The notes under the pieces were generated by a model. It was not told the origin of the DNA. It ran no database searches and saw only the letters and a program-made list of their open reading frames with translations. From assembly GCF_003014595.1 (NCBI RefSeq), contig NZ_PYGK01000025.1, positions 1 through 64,000 of the forward strand: DNA of 64,000 nucleotides, in the 5' to 3' direction. Of the stretch, positions 59,906-64,000 are shown piece by piece. Numbering within the stretch: the stretch's first letter is position 1; every line of letters starts with the position of its first letter. The position numbers were made by a program, and so were the translations under genes. The DNA comes from Chitinophaga ginsengisoli. GTDB taxonomy: Bacteria; Bacteroidota; Bacteroidia; Chitinophagales; Chitinophagaceae.

Positions 59906-61066
59906 ATGAATACATTTACACCTGAACTGAGCGTATTGAAGAATGCGGCCCCAAAACAGTTTGAAGAGCGTGAGCAGACGATGTCCCGTCAGATCGTTGC
60001 CGACAACAACATTGTGCTGTTTGTGGGACAACATATGACTGCTCCTGAATTTGAGGCCGCCGGATACAAGTGTTTCTTTGCACAGGATTTTAATACCGCC
60101 ACCGGAACAATGGAGCAGCTGCAGGCTGTTTTCAGAAGGAAACCTGGTGTCATTATATATAGGTCACATACAGATGACCAGAAGGGATTCAATGCCTGGC
60201 ATGAATACCTGAGGAAGGAATCCTGTTACTCCTGCATTCCTTTCTTGCTGTATGTAGATGAAGAAGAGATCACTCCCCAGATGAAAGCTGCCGTAAAAAA
60301 ATATGCCTTCATAGACGAAATTATTACGGCGAAATGCTTGTCAAAATTACCATCCAAAATATCTTTCATCAGCAAATTCAAACTACTGAGCACTTATCCT
60401 CCGCTAACAGTTGTCAACGGCGGCAAAAAGATCAGGACGAAACGAACCCTGAACGCTGTACTGAAAAGAGCTTTTGATATCATTGTTGCCAGCTCCTTAT
60501 TAATCGCCGCCAGCCCCATATTATTGTTAATCGCCATCATTATTAAATTTGAATCAAAAGGAGCCGTTTTTTATGCAGCACGCAGGGCCGGTAAAAATTA
60601 CAGGGTATTCAAATTCTATAAGTTCAGGACGATGGTCGCAGACGCAGATAAAAAACTGCAGCAACTGCAACACCTCAATCAATATAAGGCCAGCAACGGT
60701 CCCGTTTTCTATAAAGTGTCCAATGATCCCCGGATAACCCGCTTCGGCGCCTTTTTAAGGAACACCAGCCTCGACGAACTTCCCCAACTTTTTAATGTGT
60801 TGAAAGGAGATATGTCGCTTGTCGGCAACAGACCTTTACCACTATACGAAGCCTCTACACTGACCACAGATGAATGGGCGCAACGTTTCCTGGCGCCTGC
60901 CGGCATCACAGGACTCTGGCAGATCAGCAAAAGGGGAAAGAAAGATATGTCTGTAGAAGAAAGAATAGCACTGGATATCGATTATTCCAAACTGCATAGC
61001 TTCACCTACGACATGTGGATTATGGCGAATACCCCTAAAGCGTTAATACAAAAAGATAATGTATAA
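59906..61066 (+). CDS. Sugar-phosphate transferase with N-terminal degenerate receiver domain
   Basis: 386 residues. The C-terminal half (about 175-386) is a bacterial sugar transferase (WcaJ/WbaP catalytic domain): one membrane helix (about 193-214), KFYKFRTMVADADKKLQQLQ, and ITRFGAFLRNTSLDELPQLFNVLKGDMSLVGNRP, then GITGLWQISKRG. It moves a sugar phosphate to undecaprenyl phosphate, starting each repeat unit. Residues about 30-150 have the pattern of a receiver (NIVLFVGQ, then PGVIIYRSHTDDQKG, IPFLLYVDEEE, FIDEIITAK), but the phospho-Asp position is occupied by Tyr/Arg. The four extra helices usual in WcaJ are missing. Its stop overlaps the next start (TAATG). Confidence 0.9.
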   Translation: MNTFTPELSVLKNAAPKQFEEREQTMSRQIVADNNIVLFVGQHMTAPEFEAAGYKCFFAQDFNTATGTMEQLQAVFRRKPGVIIYRSHTDDQKGFNAWHEYLRKESCYSCIPFLLYVDEEEITPQMKAAVKKYAFIDEIITAKCLSKLPSKISFISKFKLLSTYPPLTVVNGGKKIRTKRTLNAVLKRAFDIIVASSLLIAASPILLLIAIIIKFESKGAVFYAARRAGKNYRVFKFYKFRTMVADADKKLQQLQHLNQYKASNGPVFYKVSNDPRITRFGAFLRNTSLDELPQLFNVLKGDMSLVGNRPLPLYEASTLTTDEWAQRFLAPAGITGLWQISKRGKKDMSVEERIALDIDYSKLHSFTYDMWIMANTPKALIQKDNV

Positions 61067-62277
61067 TGATTCTTGCGATTGAATTAATCATATTCGGATA
61101 CCTCGGAGGCTGCGTACTTTACAACCTCTTGTTCTCTGTGGCCGGTAAACTATTTCCAAAGAAAAATAAAGTTGCAGGAGAGGTTTCTTCATACTGCAGG
61201 ATCGCTATCCTGGTGCCGGCTTATAAAGAAGATGATATCATCCTTCACGCAGCTATCAGCTACGAGTCGCTCAACTATCCGGCCAACAGCTATAAGGTGA
61301 TCGTCATTGCCGATTCCCTGAAACCTACAACGATCCAGACGCTCGAAGAAGAAGGTATCGCCGTGATCCCGGTCTCTTTCAAAAAGAGTACGAAGGCTAA
61401 ATCACTGAATGCTGCATTCGCACAGCTGGATGATAATATTTATGACCTGGCAGTGATCGCCGACGCGGATAATATCCCGGCGCCCGATTTCCTGCAGCAG
61501 ATCAACATCGCTTATCAGCAGGGTCACCATGTTATACAAGGGCAACGTGTTGCAAAGAATATGGACTCTCCTTTCGCCATCCTGGATGCAGCCAATGAGA
61601 TCATCGCCAATCACATCAACCGTAAGGGCGCCAACGCACTTGGCCTCTCTGCTTCCATCATCGGGTCAGGCATCGCCTTCGATTACCAGGTGATGAAACA
61701 GGCCTTGCAGGAAACAGAGGCTACCGGTGGTTTCGATAAAGTATTACAACAGTTGCTGGTAGATAAAGGGTATAAGATACATTACCTGGAAGAAGCGCTA
61801 ATGTTTGATGAGAAGGTGGAAAATGCCGCTGCATTTGAAAACCAGCGTAAACGCTGGCTGTCCAGCCAGTTCGTATATCTCAGGCACTACTTTGTACGTG
61901 GATTCCGGGCATTGCTCAAAGGCAGAATTGACTATTTCTATATGTCCGTAGGACAGAACATGCTGCTGCCACGTATGTTGTTGCTGGCAGGTGTAGTATT
62001 CATGACGGCCCTTTACCTGGTATTCGGTCGGTACCTCGCCCTGCCGGTATCTGCCTGGCTGATCTGTTTGGGTGCATTTGCCATCAGCATGATGCTGCCG
62101 CTTCCCGGCAAGTTCTATTCAAAATACATGTTCACGGTATTAATGAACCTTCCCCACGTAATAGGCATCATGCTCTCGCTGGTATTCAGGCTCAAAGGCG
62201 CTGATAAGACCTTCATTCATACGAAACATTCCAAAACAACTATCGATAATCCCCTGGTCAATGTCACAGGAAAATAA
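61066..62277 (+). CDS. Membrane GT2 glycosyltransferase (BcsA/NodC-like)
   Basis: 403 residues. N-terminal helix (about 3-22), GT-A domain, C-terminal helices (about 295-375). Motifs: ILVPAYKEDDIILHAAIS (about 48-65), VIADADNIPAPDFLQQI (about 127-143), and FENQRKRWLSSQFVYL (about 258-273), which is the QxxRW acceptor element of processive beta-glycosyltransferases. Translation is coupled to the sugar-phosphate transferase by TAATG and to the next GT2 by a 17-base overlap. It should extend the lipid-linked unit on the cytoplasmic side; sugar unknown. Confidence 0.9.
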   Translation: MILAIELIIFGYLGGCVLYNLLFSVAGKLFPKKNKVAGEVSSYCRIAILVPAYKEDDIILHAAISYESLNYPANSYKVIVIADSLKPTTIQTLEEEGIAVIPVSFKKSTKAKSLNAAFAQLDDNIYDLAVIADADNIPAPDFLQQINIAYQQGHHVIQGQRVAKNMDSPFAILDAANEIIANHINRKGANALGLSASIIGSGIAFDYQVMKQALQETEATGGFDKVLQQLLVDKGYKIHYLEEALMFDEKVENAAAFENQRKRWLSSQFVYLRHYFVRGFRALLKGRIDYFYMSVGQNMLLPRMLLLAGVVFMTALYLVFGRYLALPVSAWLICLGAFAISMMLPLPGKFYSKYMFTVLMNLPHVIGIMLSLVFRLKGADKTFIHTKHSKTTIDNPLVNVTGK

Positions 62278-63160
62278 AATAGCACCACTTGTTTCTATTG
62301 TAACGATCAACTACAATACCTGCAGCGTTACATGTGAATTGCTGACATCCATCAGCAGGAACAGTTACGCCAATGTGGAAGTGATCGTTGTGGACAATGC
62401 TTCCGTGGAAGATCCTACAGCGGCATTGCTGGCGGCCTATCCGGCGGTGAAGATAATCAGGAGTACAACGAACAGGGGCTTCGCCGGTGGCAACAATATG
62501 GGCATTGTAGAAGCAACAGGTGAATATATCTTCCTCGTGAATAACGATACGGAATTTACCGACGGGCTGATAGAAGGCCTGCTGGAAATCTTTTATGCGC
62601 ATCCCGACGCAGGGATGGTTAGCCCCAAATTTCATTACTTCTTCCATAAAGGCATTATCGAATATGCAGGTTACCAGTCGGTCGATGTATTCACCGGCAG
62701 GAATAGCATGATCGGTTGTAAAGAGCCTGACCAGGGCCAGTACGATCGGATCTCTGCTACCAACTACGCACACGGCGGCGGTATGATGACCAAAGCTGCT
62801 GTATTGAAAGAAGTAGGACTGATGCCGGAAGTATACTTCCTGTACTACGAAGAGTTCGACTGGTGCGAACAATTTAAGCGTAAAGGCTATAAGATCTATT
62901 ATCAGTATAAGTCACTTATCTATCATAAAGAATCAATGTCCACGGGTAAGAACAGTCCATTAAAGACATACTACCTTACCAGGAACAGGATACTGTTCAT
63001 GCGCAGGAACGTGGCATTACCTAACCGGATCATCTTTTTACTGTACCTGACCTTGTTTACGATTCCCAAGAATACATTACAATTCCTTCTGAACAAAGAG
63101 AAGGAGCACCTAAGGGCTTTCTGGAAGGGCATTATGTGGAACTTAAACATCGTCAACTAA
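62261..63160 (+). CDS. GT2 glycosyltransferase (rhamnosyltransferase-like)
   Basis: 299 residues, no transmembrane helix except a hydrophobic patch near 250-265. GT-A marks: VSIVTINYNTCSVTCELLTSI (about 12-32), VIVVDNASVEDPTAAL, STTNRGFAGGNNMGI (about 67-81) and VNNDTEF with the metal-binding Asp (about 92-98). YEEFDWCEQFKRKGYKIYY (about 196-214) matches the ED-type base region of this subfamily. A typical inner sugar transferase of exopolysaccharide loci; sugar unknown. Its first 17 bases overlap the previous gene. Confidence 0.9.
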   Translation: MSQENKIAPLVSIVTINYNTCSVTCELLTSISRNSYANVEVIVVDNASVEDPTAALLAAYPAVKIIRSTTNRGFAGGNNMGIVEATGEYIFLVNNDTEFTDGLIEGLLEIFYAHPDAGMVSPKFHYFFHKGIIEYAGYQSVDVFTGRNSMIGCKEPDQGQYDRISATNYAHGGGMMTKAAVLKEVGLMPEVYFLYYEEFDWCEQFKRKGYKIYYQYKSLIYHKESMSTGKNSPLKTYYLTRNRILFMRRNVALPNRIIFLLYLTLFTIPKNTLQFLLNKEKEHLRAFWKGIMWNLNIVN

Positions 63161-63170
63161 AATTATTACC

Positions 63171-64000
63171 ATGTGTGGCATAGCAGGGTTTATTGATTTT
63201 ACCAAAAAGGCAAGCCTGCCCGTATTGAAAGACATGACCGATGCATTGCTGCATCGCGGTCCTGACGACGGCGGTTATGAAGTGTTTGAACACCCTAATG
63301 CATTGATCGGATTAGGCCAGCGCCGTCTGTCCATCCTCGATCTTTCCAGTGGCGGTCATCAGCCTATGCATTTTAAGCAGTATAGCATGATCTTCAATGG
63401 AGAGGTATACAACTTTAAAGAGATACGCCGGGAACTGGAACACCTGGGCTATCAGTTTTCTTCCAGCAGCGATACAGAAGTCCTGATCAAAGGATATGAT
63501 TGCTGGAAAGAGAAAGTAGTAGACCGTTGCATCGGCATGTTCGTCTTTGTGATCTATGATAAAGAAGAAGAACAGGTGATCCTCTGCCGCGACAGGGCAG
63601 GAGTGAAGCCGCTTTATTATTACTGGCATAACAATGTACTACTGTTTGCTTCTGAACTGAAAAGCTTCAGCCGCTTCCCCGCATTTGAGAAAAAGATTGA
63701 CGTAAACAGTGTATCACTGTTCCTCCAGTATAGTTACATCCCGGCGCCATATACGATCTTCGAACATACACATAAACTGAAACCGGGACATTTCATGCAT
63801 CTGTCCCTGAAGAATAAAGCGCTGACCACTTCTGAATACTGGAGTGTACTGGAGGCCTACCGCCAGCCGCTGACCAATATGTATGAAGGCGATATCATCC
63901 GTCACACCAAAGAATTGATGGAGAGCGCCTATAAATACCGCATGGTAGCTGATGTTCCGGTAGGAGTATTCCTGAGCGGCGGTTACGACAGCTCCAGTGT
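63171..64000 (+). CDS. asnB: Asparagine synthetase B (glutamine-hydrolysing), cut by window end
   Basis: ATG at 63171, 10 bases after the GT2 stop; the frame is open to base 64000 (276 codons of an expected 600 or so). Cys2 (MCGIAGF) is the nucleophile of the Ntn glutaminase domain, and HRGPDDGGYE and IFNGEVYNFKEIR are its substrate loops. LSGGYDSSS at the end is the PP-loop that binds ATP in the synthetase domain. It makes asparagine, but copies in polysaccharide loci often amidate sugar acids, so a role in modifying the polymer is possible. Confidence 0.93.
   Translation, partial: MCGIAGFIDFTKKASLPVLKDMTDALLHRGPDDGGYEVFEHPNALIGLGQRRLSILDLSSGGHQPMHFKQYSMIFNGEVYNFKEIRRELEHLGYQFSSSSDTEVLIKGYDCWKEKVVDRCIGMFVFVIYDKEEEQVILCRDRAGVKPLYYYWHNNVLLFASELKSFSRFPAFEKKIDVNSVSLFLQYSYIPAPYTIFEHTHKLKPGHFMHLSLKNKALTTSEYWSVLEAYRQPLTNMYEGDIIRHTKELMESAYKYRMVADVPVGVFLSGGYDSSS

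Overview
The window looks like a chromosomal segment of a Bacteroidota bacterium, most likely family Chitinophagaceae (Chitinophaga-like). The evidence is a type IX secretion (T9SS) sorting domain on a 2326-residue secreted protein, TAnnTTTG-type promoter boxes with few strong Shine-Dalgarno sites, 800-residue MacB/FtsX-like permeases without a linked ATPase, a short GT5 'glycogen synthase' divergent from panC, and housekeeping genes with Bacteroidota character. No rRNA or tRNA gene was recognised. The one clear RNA gene is RNase P RNA (rnpB).

Layout. 1-1731: a GC-rich 32-bp tandem repeat array, a luciferase-like oxidoreductase, and a small membrane protein whose start codon lies in one arm of a perfect inverted repeat. 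1954-5650: a tightly coupled three-gene operon encoding a DUF3732-type ABC/SMC-like ATPase, a complete ribosomal protein bL17 domain fused to an unknown 200-residue domain, and a CHAT-type caspase-like protein. This is the best candidate for an undescribed (probably conflict or defence) system. 5652-16051, mostly minus strand: a permease, a START-domain protein, lipoproteins, smpB, accD, class II aldolase, a BtuF-like protein and cystathionine beta-synthase. 16052-16607: a repeat-rich regulatory region. 16608-26369, plus strand: bioD, 5-formyl-THF cyclo-ligase, lpxK, rnr, a prenyl diphosphate synthase, an amino acid permease, a DoxX protein, an Smr protein, rnpB and a DUF4870 protein. 26611-38133, minus strand: subtilase, ALDH7-like dehydrogenase plus DUF1338/HglS-like protein (a lysine/2-oxoadipate catabolic pair), panB, ppx, ppk, a flippase-like membrane protein, panD and panC. 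38243-41037, plus strand: truncated GT5, metK and a fungal-type cytosine deaminase.

41114-64000 is largely an exopolysaccharide locus. The minus-strand part holds an esterase, two acyltransferases, a GT-C-like membrane protein, a short TolC-like protein, a Wzy/O-antigen-ligase-like protein, a 38-residue membrane peptide, a Wzc-like co-polymerase with altered nucleotide-binding motifs, the giant T9SS hydrolase/adhesin and a GT2 enzyme. The plus-strand part holds a CheY-like regulator, a sugar-phosphate transferase with a degenerate receiver domain, two GT2 enzymes and an asparagine synthetase cut by the window end. Together these could build a lipid-linked, acylated repeat unit, polymerise it and export it.

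A recurring interspersed element occurs at five places (about 94-224, 9508-9752, 16131-16237, 26371-26583, 37135-37257): 32-bp palindromic units, a GCTACAAACAA box and a terminal hairpin whose stem sequence changes on both sides together. It looks like a REP/BIME-like structured repeat rather than a gene or CRISPR.
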